Shown: positions 35,695 to 44,279, counted from the first letter of the stretch. The stretch: 64,000 nucleotides of DNA from CAWKEY01 sp963696315 (GCA_963696315.1 CAVOJU010000002.1:59743-123742), one strand, 5' to 3'. The notes: generated from the letters alone by a model not told the origin. Made by a program: numbers and translations.

Positions 35695-37216
35695 AAAGAA
35701 CCCAATGCCGGTCGCGGATCAATTGCAGACACAGGCGCAATTCCCGCTCCAGCGCCCTGTCGGTCTCGAGAAATGGGATTTTCGCCCTGACTTGCTCCAT
35801 CGTTTTACGCAGACCGGCGCTTAACCCCGGCCCGTAGCCTCTCAACTCTACACCCTGCACGGCGGCTATCAGCACTGCGGCCGCCACTTGCTCGGTCAAC
35901 TCGATGATGCGCACGCAGTCTCTCGCGGCAATCGTGCCCATGCTGACTTTATCCTGATTGTGGCATTCGGTCGAGCGTGAAAAAACGCTGGCCGGCATTG
36001 TCAATTTCAACGCTTCGGCGGTCCAGGCCGACACGGCAATCTGAAGCGCCTTGAAGCCGTGATTCAGCATTGCCTGATCGGCTTTCGCGCCGGACAGATT
36101 GGCCGGCAAGCCCTGATTGAATTTGGGGTCCATCAGCTGCGCCATTTGCCGGTCCATCAAATCGGCCAGATTGGCTATCGCCGTTTTCAGGCAGTCCATC
36201 GCAAAGGCGATATGGCCGCCGTAGAAATGCCCGCCATGCAGCACATGCTCACCTTCGGCGTCGATGATCGGATTGTCGTTGGCACTGTTAAGTTCGTTTT
36301 CGATAAACTGCCGCAGCCACGGCAGCGCGTCTTCCAGCACGCCGATTACATGCGGGGCGCAGCGTAGCGAATAGCGGTCCTGCAGACGTGTGTCGTTACG
36401 CGGCGCCCGTTCCTTGACATGCAGATCGCCGCGGATACGCGCCGCGGCTTTGATTTGTCCGGCGTGCGGCTTGACCGAAAACAGTTTTTGATCAAAGTGA
36501 TAGACATTGCCGTTCAGCGCAACCGAGGCCAAACTGCTGATGCGCGTGCATAGCTGCGACAGATATGCAGCTCGCTGAAAAGCCAGGCAAGCCACCGCCG
36601 TCATTACCGCCGTGCCGTTCATAATCGCCAAGCCTTCCTTGGGTTTCAATGTCAGCGGACTAATATTCAACTTTGCCAAAACAACCGAGGCATCTTGCAT
36701 TTCCCCCTGATAGAGCACTTCCCGCTCGCCGGCTAGCACCGCCGCCAGATAAGATAATGGCGTCAGATCGCCGCTGGCACCAACCGAACCTTCCTGCGGA
36801 ATCAACGGCAGCACGTCGTGTTTCAACAGTTCGGTAATCTGTTGCAGCAAGCGATAGCGCACACCTGAAAAACCCTTCGCCAGGCTGTTCAGACGCACTG
36901 CCAATATCGCGCGGGTTTGCTGCGCATCGAAATGATTGCCCAGACCGCAACCATGAAACGTATAGAGCTGCCGGGGCAGTTCGTTAACCAGTTCCAGCGG
37001 AATCAAAACATTGCAGGAATCGCCGTAACCGGTGGTGACGCCGTAAACAAAACCTTCCTCCCGCAGCAATGTTTCGATGAATTCTGCGCCTTTGTCGATC
37101 CGGGCTACAAATCCCGGAGCATCGCTTAAATCGATCCGGCGCGATCGTTCGGCGATCGTGCAAATGTCTTCGATCGTCAGAAACTGACCGTCGACAATCA
37201 CCGTCTGTTTACTCAT
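35687..37216 (-). CDS. Aromatic amino acid / histidine ammonia-lyase family protein
   Basis: A 509-residue lyase from the ATG at 37216 (MSKQTVIVDGQF). The self-forming MIO cofactor triad Ala147-Ser148-Gly149 lies in EGSVGASGDLTPLSYLA, and the catalytic Tyr loop is VYGVTTGYG (Tyr58). At the site that sorts substrates the residues are Phe87-His88 (LYTFHGCGLG), differing from the Ser-His of histidine lyases, so substrate is left open: histidine, tyrosine or phenylalanine. Within an aryl-polyene locus it might supply an aromatic acid starter (inference). A longer start at 37318 has no support. The thioesterase remnant follows it directly. Confidence 0.87.
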   Translation of the reverse strand: MSKQTVIVDGQFLTIEDICTIAERSRRIDLSDAPGFVARIDKGAEFIETLLREEGFVYGVTTGYGDSCNVLIPLELVNELPRQLYTFHGCGLGNHFDAQQTRAILAVRLNSLAKGFSGVRYRLLQQITELLKHDVLPLIPQEGSVGASGDLTPLSYLAAVLAGEREVLYQGEMQDASVVLAKLNISPLTLKPKEGLAIMNGTAVMTAVACLAFQRAAYLSQLCTRISSLASVALNGNVYHFDQKLFSVKPHAGQIKAAARIRGDLHVKERAPRNDTRLQDRYSLRCAPHVIGVLEDALPWLRQFIENELNSANDNPIIDAEGEHVLHGGHFYGGHIAFAMDCLKTAIANLADLMDRQMAQLMDPKFNQGLPANLSGAKADQAMLNHGFKALQIAVSAWTAEALKLTMPASVFSRSTECHNQDKVSMGTIAARDCVRIIELTEQVAAAVLIAAVQGVELRGYGPGLSAGLRKTMEQVRAKIPFLETDRALERELRLCLQLIRDRHWVLYE

Positions 37217-37472
37217 TGCCAACCTGCCAAGAATTGTAAAAATTGAACCGGTTCCAGCAGCAATATTTTTGCAGTCTTCCGGCAAAATCCTGTGCGCAAG
37301 GCTGTATGATCGGGTCACGCTGTTTTCCCGGAAACGGCAGTCCGCCGCTGAAGTGTTTTAAATAAATCAATTGCTTGCAGTTCCGTTTCAAATAAAGCAA
37401 CGTGTAGATAGGGGATTTGAGCAGCACAGCCAATGGCTTAGCAATGAAATCCGCACAAGCCGACGCCAGTTT
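37209..37472 (-). pseudogene. Remnant of a glycosyltransferase/acyltransferase gene
   Basis: Between the dehydratase end and the ammonia-lyase start, one open frame encodes a C-terminal piece that ends AQDFAGRLQKYCCWNRFNFYNSWQ and overlaps the ammonia-lyase start. It aligns with the end of the LPLAT protein at 42421-43317 (SYANRLEYYCRLAPYNWFNF). A short frame starting MKTGVGLCGFHC overlaps the dehydratase stop. The body of the gene is missing. In complete aryl-polyene clusters this slot holds a glycosyltransferase and/or lipid-A-type acyltransferase. Confidence 0.5.
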
Positions 37473-39162
37473 TCATAGCCGTGCACCATAGACCATGCGC
37501 CCCGAGCTATGCGACGCGGTGGACGAACAGAACTCGAAATAAAGTTTGCCGCTGACGGCGTTCCACTCTAATGTCATCGTAATTAATGCATTCGGCCGGA
37601 TGATTTTTTTGAATTTAATCGCTTCCATTGTTAAAAACGGCTGCTCGATTGCAAAAAGAATTTTACCGTAGCGCTCCGCCCATGCCAGTTGCGCCACCCC
37701 GGGCAAAATGGGTTGCCCCGGAAAATGGCCTTGAAAATAAACCAGTTCCGGTTGAATGCGAAATTCCAAAGTTACTTTGCTTTCCTCCAAATGACAACCA
37801 AGCAGCCGGGGAAATATGGCCGAATCCAGCGTTAATAACCGTTGCAAAAGCACATTGTCGATTTTACCCTGGATGGTTAGCGGCAATGTATTGATGAATA
37901 ACCATTTGCGCGGCAGCACCACGGTTTCAAATTCCTGCATTAATTGCTTTTTGAGCTGCCTGATCATGGCCGTTCGCCCCTGCTGCTGCAATAGGACTTT
38001 ACCGTTTTTCGTCAATACTATCACTGCAGCTACCAGATCCCTTCTATCGGTTAACAACAAACTGTGCGCCTGCTCCACATAGCTCGATTCAGACAATTTG
38101 TTCTCCAGTTGGTCCAGAGACAAACGCTTTTCCTCCACTTTAACAATACGATCTAGCCGGCCCAACAAAGCGAATCCACCTTGTTCATGCAACTGAATGC
38201 GGTCAGTAAGCGGATAGGGGGCTTCGTTAGATAAAAAAGGGGAATGGAGCAGGCAGAGGCCTTCCTCGCCGGTTGCCGACAAACGGATGCCCGGAAAAGG
38301 CGTCCAGGGGGATTCTGCGGCGCTATATCTCCAAGCTATGCCGCCTGTCTCGGAACTGCCGTAAATTTCCACTATGCGCCGGCCGCTACAGCGTTCAAAT
38401 TGCCTGGCGACCTCAAGTGTCAAAGCGCCGCCGGAACTGAAAACAGCAGATAACCGGGCAATATCGTCCCATGGTGAGAGTTCGTCCAACCTTTTTAAGT
38501 GAGCCGGACTAGCAATCCAGCAGGCTGGCGTTGTCCCCACAGCGTTAAGCATGGCCTCGGGACTCAGGAACTGGCGACTGTAAAAACAGCGGCCGGCAGC
38601 CAGCGGCCATAATAGTTTGAACAACAGGCCATAGATATGTTGATGACTGACCGTTGCTACTACGGTCGCCTGTCGCAACAGCGTCCCCCCATAGCTGCTC
38701 CAATACTTCCACTTCGCGTTGTAACTGTAGCAGCGTCTTGGCGATGGCTTTAGGTTGGCCGCTGGAACCGGAGGTATAAATGATTAGCTGTGCTTTTCCT
38801 AAATCCAGAGCCTTCAGTTTTAGCGGCATTTTGGCCGGTGTTTCCGGCGCTATTTGGCGCCCCGGCCAATCTCCCAGCAACCGGCAACCTTCTCCGGTCA
38901 ACCTATCGGCATTTGCAGGCCGGTTGTTACCGGCGATCCAAACCTGCTTGCCGGCATGCAATAGGGCATAAAAAATCACCGCAAAGGGATAAGCGGCCTC
39001 GTAGTATAAGGCGTAGCGCTGCTGCGACTGTTGCTTGAATGCTGCCGCTTGCCCGGCAACGTCGGCATGAAAACGCGAGCCATCCATCGTCTGTCCGGCA
39101 TGCACGGCGACGGGACGCTGATCGTTTTCAAGCAACGCGCATTGGGAAAGCGAAATCATCAA
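37473..39162 (-). pseudogene. AMP-ligase fused to ApeI-like dehydratase, frameshifted
   Basis: The N-terminal piece (39162 to about 38690) carries the adenylation P-loop IIYTSGSSGQPKAIAKT; the C-terminal piece (about 38690 to 37473) continues with TVSHQHIYGLLFKLLWPLAA, SSGGALTLEVA, EIYGSSETGG, LLGRLDRIVKVEEKRLSL and ends in a hotdog dehydratase domain (VYFQGHFPGQPILPGVAQLA). Removing one C from the C6 run at 38685-38690 joins them (EQLWG then TLLRQATVVATVSH). Such ligases activate the aryl starter acid. The start ATG 39162 overlaps the preceding stop by 4 bases. Adenylation and dehydratase are usually separate genes, so the fusion itself is notable. Confidence 0.8.
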
Positions 39163-39710
39163 CTGACATAGTCCTGAATCCGGCCACGCACCCAGTATTC
39201 GATCGCCATAAGCAAACCCATCAGGACATAAGCAATCAGTCCGTTGTACAAACTCCACCAGACAAAACTACACCAGAGCGCGGTTGCCGCAGCAATCAGT
39301 CCGTTGATCAGAAAAAAGACAGACCAGATTTTTGTAACTTTGCGGGTATAAGTCACGCCCTTAGGCAGAAGATCAGGATGCTGAAGACGAGCCAAACGTT
39401 CAATCACCGGGGGCGGAAAATACAGACTGGCGATAAAGATGATCATCAAGCTCAAATTAATCAGCACAGGATAAAAACGCAATGTAATCAGATCGTTATT
39501 CCAAATAGCAAGACTGCAATACAAAACGGCGATGATCAATATCAACCGTTTGTGCTTATCGAGTGCCGGCTCGTTATGAAAACGGGCGAGCAATAGCGAG
39601 GCCAAAATCACGGCAATCAGCCATGGTTGAATATAATTGATGCCAAAATAAATGGCCAACGGGTATAACAGTGCCAAGGCACCGATTACACTTTTAACGA
39701 ATCGGGACAT
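39159..39710 (-). CDS. COG4648-like membrane protein of aryl-polyene clusters
   Basis: A 183-residue protein with several membrane segments (about 8-40, 55-70, 80-98, 128-165) and the motif LARLQHPDLLPKGVTYTRKV between them, typical of the COG4648 membrane proteins found between the ACP and AMP-ligase genes of aryl-polyene clusters. Function unknown. It overlaps the ligase start by 4 bases (ATGA). Confidence 0.78.
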   Translation of the reverse strand: MSRFVKSVIGALALLYPLAIYFGINYIQPWLIAVILASLLLARFHNEPALDKHKRLILIIAVLYCSLAIWNNDLITLRFYPVLINLSLMIIFIASLYFPPPVIERLARLQHPDLLPKGVTYTRKVTKIWSVFFLINGLIAAATALWCSFVWWSLYNGLIAYVLMGLLMAIEYWVRGRIQDYVS

Positions 39711-39725
39711 CAGACATTAATCGGT

Positions 39726-39862
39726 TTAGGAACCGCTGCTAAGCGCATCGATGCTGTCAAAATCAATGTCTTGGTAAAACCTTGCTTCCATTGTGACTTC
39801 GTCCGCACCAATTTCAGCCAGTTCTGGCATGTTCATCTGCAGAATGTCATCACGTTCGTCAT
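39726..39862 (-). pseudogene. Truncated second acyl carrier protein
   Basis: An ATG overlapping the ACP stop (ATGA at 39859-39862) begins MTN; after one frameshift the sequence reads DDILQMNMPELAEIGADEVT and then MEARFYQDIDFDSIDAL, the phosphopantetheine-attachment region of an ACP. The frame stops five codons later (LSSGS), so the C-terminal third is missing. Two adjacent ACP genes are standard at this position in aryl-polyene clusters; here the second is broken at both ends. Confidence 0.6.
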
Positions 39863-40125
39863 GCCGGCCTCATCAATACAGATTCGATAAATTTAGCCAG
39901 TGCCGAGACCGAGGCAAATATTTGCACCACATTGTCTTTCTCCGTATCAATCCTGACGTTATATTTTTTTCTGATTGCCAGCCCCAATTCCAATGCATCG
40001 ATCGAATCCAGGCCCAATCCTTCATTAAACAAGGCTGCCTCACTGTCGATATCGTCAACGCCGATATCCTCCAAATTCAGTGTTTCAATAATCAGCTGTT
40101 TTACCTCATTCTCCATACTGCTCAT
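39859..40125 (-). CDS. Acyl carrier protein of the aryl-polyene locus
   Basis: An 88-residue ACP. The phosphopantetheine serine is in EGLGLDSIDALELGLAI, surrounded by the usual acidic helix. The next segment RKKYNVRIDTEKDNVVQIFA fits ACP helix 3. It would carry the growing polyene chain. The start overlaps the acyltransferase remnant by 20 bases, and its stop overlaps the second ACP remnant. Confidence 0.88.
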   Translation of the reverse strand: MSSMENEVKQLIIETLNLEDIGVDDIDSEAALFNEGLGLDSIDALELGLAIRKKYNVRIDTEKDNVVQIFASVSALAKFIESVLMRPA

Positions 40126-40440
40126 AGCATTCTCTTTGTTGACTTAAATAGTCCTGTAGATAGCGGTTGCATCGACGAACGGCTATCGTTTCAGGCTCGA
40201 TAACTTGAAAAGCGCCGAGCACAATATCATCTCCTGCGTGCATCGCCAAATGAAAACGCCGTCTCGTAATCGGGCACCAATTTACCCCTTGCGCCCGCAA
40301 GGTGTTTGGTTCCGGCAACAGGGGATACCCTTCAACAGAGGAAAAACCACAAGCCACAACAAAAAGCCGCCGATAGCCAATACGCGGAAACTTAATCCTG
40401 TCGCAAACAGCCGACAGTTATCATTAATTCGCTGTGGCAT
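40106..40440 (-). pseudogene. Internally deleted lysophospholipid acyltransferase
   Basis: The ATG at 40440, 17 bases inside the end of the upstream gene, starts MPQRINDNCRLFATGLSF followed by a membrane segment (LAIGGFLLWLVVFPLLKG), the usual N-terminus of these acyltransferases. In a shifted frame the DNA continues with NWCPITRRRFHLAMHAGDDI and VIEPETIAVRRCNRYLQDYL, the usual C-terminus. The catalytic HxxxxD core, about 150 residues, is missing. Both ends keep their overlaps with the neighbouring genes, so this is an internal deletion. Confidence 0.6.
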
Positions 40441-41134
40441 CTTTCTCCCAGCACCAGCTGTGTCGTGGTGTTTTGAACGTCAGGCTTGCTTGCGGCCCGG
40501 CTAAAAAGCGGATAAAGGCCGGTAATTGCACGGGTTGCTCACCATCATATCCGGTCGAAGGCGTTGAAAATATCCTTAATGCCTGCCCTGTGCCACTTTT
40601 GGAAATACGCAATGCCAGCGCTTGGGTTTTATCCGCAGACAATTGATAAGGCTCGGAAGGATAAAAGTCTATCAACGGCTCGTCATAAAACACCAGCAAG
40701 ACTTGCTCCGCGCTTTCCTGGAGCAACCCTAGCGCTTCAAGAAATGCCGGCGCCATGCCTTCTTCTCCAGGAGCAACCACGGTGCATTGCAGCTTATTCT
40801 GCCAGGCCATGGAAAACAGGCCGGCAATGGCATTGTGCACAGAGAGACTGAATGTGGTGGGGGAAATTTCTTCCCCGGCTTCCAGCATTTCCATCATCGC
40901 AAAGGATTTGGCCAATTCACCGTGTGTGGAACTGAATACCGCTGGAACTTGAATGCGCTCGTCAAGGCATTGGCCGACAACGCAGAACACCGATTTAGCC
41001 AATGGGGTCAATCGCCGCTTTAGCATTTTCGGTACGTTTGCTAGTAATTCCTCTTGTATATCAGTACATTGCTGTTCATTGGACTGCAAAGGAGGCCAAA
41101 CGGCCCAACTTTCTACGACAAAGTTATGTTGCAT
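40424..41134 (-). CDS. Ketosynthase-like chain-length factor (Ketoacyl-synt_2 type)
   Basis: A 236-residue protein of the short beta-ketoacyl-synthase-like family found first in the leftward arm of aryl-polyene clusters. Visible segments: VESWAVWPP at the start, KMLKRRLTPLAKSVFCVVGQ, VFSSTHGELAKSFAMMEML, and SPTTFSLSVHNAIAGLFSMA. The active-site Cys of true ketosynthases is not at the usual place, in line with a partner or chain-length role. It heads the leftward operon; the promoter should lie in 41135-41455. Confidence 0.8.
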   Translation of the reverse strand: MQHNFVVESWAVWPPLQSNEQQCTDIQEELLANVPKMLKRRLTPLAKSVFCVVGQCLDERIQVPAVFSSTHGELAKSFAMMEMLEAGEEISPTTFSLSVHNAIAGLFSMAWQNKLQCTVVAPGEEGMAPAFLEALGLLQESAEQVLLVFYDEPLIDFYPSEPYQLSADKTQALALRISKSGTGQALRIFSTPSTGYDGEQPVQLPAFIRFLAGPQASLTFKTPRHSWCWEKDATAN

Positions 41135-41455
41135 CTATACCTTCGGTAATAAATTCGGCATCGGGTTTTCGGTAAATACAAGCGTAATTACACCTTAATA
41201 CTGAGGCATAAGTACGGACATCTGTGTTGCCAGCAAAAGACACGAGTCCAATAAGCTAATGACCTTCATTATTGCTTCCACCTATCCGAAGCAACCTACG
41301 AAGAAATAATTTACTTAGGGTAGGAAATTTTACGCGATTTTCTAATCAATCATGAGTATCTTCTGTTTTAAACTACAGTCGCTAAGCCAGGGACGTAAGC
41401 CTCATGAGCTCTGGGATTGCACTTCGGAGCTGAATCCGCGTCAGTCAACAAACGG
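41135..41455. other. Intergenic region upstream of the leftward aryl-polyene arm
   Basis: About 320 bases, AT-rich near 41300-41360, between two leftward genes. It should contain the promoter of the chain-length-factor operon and the end of the GT2 transcript. No clear hairpin, repeat or operator is recognised. Confidence 0.3.
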
Positions 41456-42214
41456 CTAAAGATTTTGCTGTTTCAGGCCTTGATTTCCACTCAGGCTTCG
41501 CCACAATCCGGGCAGAAAAAAACCGCGGATAAACAGGCGCCAGGCCACCATGCGCGTGATACGGACAATGTCCTTCACTGGCCGGAAATGGCTGGGTCTG
41601 GCATTTTTGGGATAGGTCGTCTGCACCGGATGAAAGGCGCATAGGAATTTGTGCCGGGCAGCTTCAATGATGATCTCGCTTTCGAAAACAAAGCTCCTGT
41701 CGCGACTCAGCTCGAACCGGCAGAGCCGGATAAGTTGCGCTGGATACACCCGGAATCCCGACTGACTATCTTCAATTGCCTGGCCTGAGGCCCAGGCGAT
41801 CCAGAAGTTGGCAAAACGGTTGGCGCGGTAGCGCGCCTTTGGAATCAGGTCACGGTTCCAAAGGCGGGAGCCAATCACCAGTCTGTCTGGATGGGTTCGC
41901 GCAGCCATTAGGAGTCCTGGAAGATCGGCCGGATCGTGCTGGCCGTCTCCGTCCATGGTTACGATCCCTTTCGCGCCGAGCTTCAGTGCCGCCTGCATGC
42001 CATGCCACAGGCTCGCTGCCTTTCCCAGATTCTCGGGATGGCGCCGCAGCGTCACCGGCAAATCCGCGAGTTTTTCCAGCGTGCCGTCACTGGAACCGTC
42101 GTCAACCACAATCACTGTGTCGAGATGACGCAGGGCACCCTGCACCACCTCGCGGATGGTGGCAGCTTCGTTGTAGGCCGGGATTACCAGTACGTATTCG
42201 TCTCTTCCATTCAT
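41456..42214 (-). CDS. Family 2 glycosyltransferase
   Basis: A 252-residue GT-A enzyme of the dolichol/polyprenyl-phosphate mannose synthase-like group: VLVIPAYNEAATIREVV, VIVVDDGSSDGTLEKL, the DxD-like GIVTMDGDGQHDP, and an acceptor region SQSGFRVYP. GAGGAG lies about 7 bases upstream of the ATG at 42214. A 38-codon frame from 42345 ends just before it and may be a leader or relic. It follows the LPLAT gene on the same strand; the pair may have taken over the role of the remnant at 37.2-37.5 kb (inference). The sugar is not predictable. Confidence 0.85.
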   Translation of the reverse strand: MNGRDEYVLVIPAYNEAATIREVVQGALRHLDTVIVVDDGSSDGTLEKLADLPVTLRRHPENLGKAASLWHGMQAALKLGAKGIVTMDGDGQHDPADLPGLLMAARTHPDRLVIGSRLWNRDLIPKARYRANRFANFWIAWASGQAIEDSQSGFRVYPAQLIRLCRFELSRDRSFVFESEIIIEAARHKFLCAFHPVQTTYPKNARPSHFRPVKDIVRITRMVAWRLFIRGFFLPGLWRSLSGNQGLKQQNL

Positions 42215-42420
42215 GTCATATCTCCTCATTCACCCCGAGAAATTGCCCGGCAACAAAGTTGCGATGCCGGCTATCAAAAAGGGCGCGTGGTGCGCAAGAA
42301 ATCATCCTGCCTGGTTGTTTCGTCAGCATGAGGTTGGTCTATTGAGTTACGGGAAGCCTGGTAACGATGCTTCGCCTTGCACCGATTATGGTATTTCCTG
42401 CCCTCGGGTTAGCCAGTGAT

Positions 42421-43317
42421 CTACCCGTCCGACTGCCAGAAATCAAAAAAATTGAACCAGTTATAAGGCGCCAGCCGGCAGTAATATTCCAGACGGTTGG
42501 CATAGCTCTGCATGATGCCGTGGAGAGCAGCCTCCCGCTCATGCCGGCTGACTCGCGCCGGGTCGGCCAAGTGTTCAAACCACACATCGTAGCGCCCGTC
42601 GCCCCGGTGCAGGCAGAAGAATAAAACCAGAGGCATCTCGAGAATTTGAGACAGCAAGGCCGGAGCCTCAGGGAACCATGCCGGCTCGCCGAAGAATTCA
42701 CAGCGAATGCGCTTGCTGTTGTGCACACTGCGGTCTCCCAACAGCGCGATAATGCCGCCCTGGCTCACATGCTCGTCGAGTCCAAACAAAGATCCGACAC
42801 TGCCCATGTGGATGATGTCTTCGAATAGCGCCGGATTCAGCTTCTGGTACAGGCCGGTAATGCGGGGCGTTCCCTCCCCGTAAACCAGTGACTTGATACG
42901 GTATCCGCTCCGTAATAACCCCACCGCCCGAACGATCTCGAAGCCGCCGAGATGGGCACCCACCAGCAGGCAACCGCGTCCGGAGCGGGCGTGATTCTCC
43001 AGCACCTCCAAGCCATGTATGCGAATATCCAGTCGCTGGTCCTGCCCGGCAAAGAGGTATATGCGGTCCAGTAGCGTACAGGCGAAGGTGTGGTAATGCT
43101 GGAACACCTCGGCCCAGCCGCAATCACGACCCAACGCCCGCCGCAGAAAGTCAAGAGAGGCGGCGCGAGTGCGGTACGAGAAGACAACGAAATAGGCTGT
43201 AATCGGGTAAAGCAGGAGGCGGGACAGCCATCGCCCGACCTTCAGGGATATCCAGTTGATGGTGTTCAACCAGAACAGGTTGCTCCGCTCCGGCAATTCT
43301 AGCCAAGCCTGTTTCAT
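42421..43317 (-). CDS. LPLAT / lipid A biosynthesis-type acyltransferase
   Basis: A 298-residue acyltransferase of the HtrB/MsbB-like LPLAT family. It has an N-terminal membrane segment (RLLLYPITAYFVVFS), the family core CLLVGAHLGGFEIVRA in which the usual catalytic HxxxxE/D corresponds to His-LGGF-Glu, GGIIALLGDRSV, FFGEPAWFPEAPALLSQ, and the C-terminal APYNWFNFFDFW. Such enzymes acylate glycolipids at the inner membrane. It lies upstream of the GT2 gene, separated by 190 bases. Confidence 0.85.
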   Translation of the reverse strand: MKQAWLELPERSNLFWLNTINWISLKVGRWLSRLLLYPITAYFVVFSYRTRAASLDFLRRALGRDCGWAEVFQHYHTFACTLLDRIYLFAGQDQRLDIRIHGLEVLENHARSGRGCLLVGAHLGGFEIVRAVGLLRSGYRIKSLVYGEGTPRITGLYQKLNPALFEDIIHMGSVGSLFGLDEHVSQGGIIALLGDRSVHNSKRIRCEFFGEPAWFPEAPALLSQILEMPLVLFFCLHRGDGRYDVWFEHLADPARVSRHEREAALHGIMQSYANRLEYYCRLAPYNWFNFFDFWQSDG

Positions 43318-43321
43318 GGGT

Positions 43322-43561
43322 TTACGATGTTGAAGGGTTTAAAGGCCAGCGGCAAACCGAGGGCTCGCCAGTGAACCAGGCCGCGCCGTTCGTGTGACGG
43401 ATGCATTCGACTCGGCAGGCCTGATCCTGTATGACTAGCGCCTTGAGCTTGGCGCTCAGCACGCGGACCATGCGTGCTTTTGTCCACACAGCCGAACTCG
43501 TCGAACCGCCACCCGTTTTATCCCGAGCAGACAGGTATGAGCTATCAAGCACCCGCCGCAC
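43322..43561 (-). CDS. Hypothetical short reading frame upstream of the LPLAT gene
   Basis: A 79-codon frame ending 4 bases before the LPLAT start. The sequence (MRRVLDSSYLSARDKTGG ... GEPSVCRWPLNPSTS) shows no signal peptide or known motif. Coding is doubtful; its placement directly before the LPLAT gene is the main argument. It may be a leader, a relic or chance. Confidence 0.25.
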   Translation of the reverse strand: MRRVLDSSYLSARDKTGGGSTSSAVWTKARMVRVLSAKLKALVIQDQACRVECIRHTNGAAWFTGEPSVCRWPLNPSTS

Positions 43562-43603
43562 CCTGTTGTTGCGTTGCCGTCTCGCGAATCGAGAGCAAGA
43601 TGC

Positions 43604-44044
43604 CTAGCGGCCTCTCACTATAGTGCACCACTCGCCGACAATATTTAACAAATTCCTTGCCGAGTGATCCACCGAAACGACCTCTTTGATGTTGCCATTT
43701 TCCTTTGCCGCACGAACACTGGCATCGCCGCGCGCCAGCAAGCCCAGTATGGACTCTGCACAGGCTTTGCCCTCCTTCAACGAACTAGCGGAGGTGGTTT
43801 CTCCGGTTGCTATATCACCCCAGATAACCTCGGTACCCAGAACGCCCTTAATCGGCGATTCGACAATCATGCATCCACTGAGGCCGACTACGAGACTCAT
43901 CACGCCGAGAGCCGATAATGTTCTGAGGGTTACTCGCCTCTGCCCAGCGGTTCGGTCGGGAGTGTTGCACAGGTCATGTTGCCATTTCACCCCAAATCTC
44001 CCATTTAGTTCTACCGGTTGGTCTTCGATTTGATCCAAATTCAT
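43604..44044 (-). CDS. TRL-like family putative lipoprotein
   Basis: A 146-residue protein whose C-terminal two thirds match the TRL-like family: GVLGTEVIWGDIATGETTSA, AESILGLLARGDASVRAAK, and a C-terminal WCTIV. A lipobox-like LSGC lies at residues 56-59 after a hydrophobic stretch (LSALGVMSLVVG), but about 40 residues precede it; the ATG at 44044 has GGAG 7 bases upstream, so the long N-terminus may be real, while an internal start at 43900 would give a standard lipoprotein. Members of this family are small exported proteins of unclear role. It stands alone. Confidence 0.7.
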   Translation of the reverse strand: MNLDQIEDQPVELNGRFGVKWQHDLCNTPDRTAGQRRVTLRTLSALGVMSLVVGLSGCMIVESPIKGVLGTEVIWGDIATGETTSASSLKEGKACAESILGLLARGDASVRAAKENGNIKEVVSVDHSARNLLNIVGEWCTIVRGR

Positions 44045-44231
44045 AGTCGTTCTCCAAAAAATTTGACATTTAATGGGCTTGATCGCCCATTTCTATTGAA
44101 TGGTTCGCAGACAAGGTCTGGGCCGGTCATCTTCTCCTCGGAGCGATTGAAGACCATACTGGATCCCTGTGTCGAACCCACCATGACCTTTTTTGATGAC
44201 GTGCCTATCCCTGTTTGTTAGAACCACATAA

Positions 44232-44279
44232 TTACCGGAGGGTAACTGACATAAAGACTCGGTTCGTTGGCTCCGGTAA
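44232..44279. repeat. Spaced 9-base inverted repeat
   Basis: TTACCGGAG at 44232-44240 and CTCCGGTAA at 44271-44279 are perfect inverted copies 30 bases apart. They lie in the 670-base gap between the TRL-like and deacetylase genes. Could be an operator pair or chance. Confidence 0.3.
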
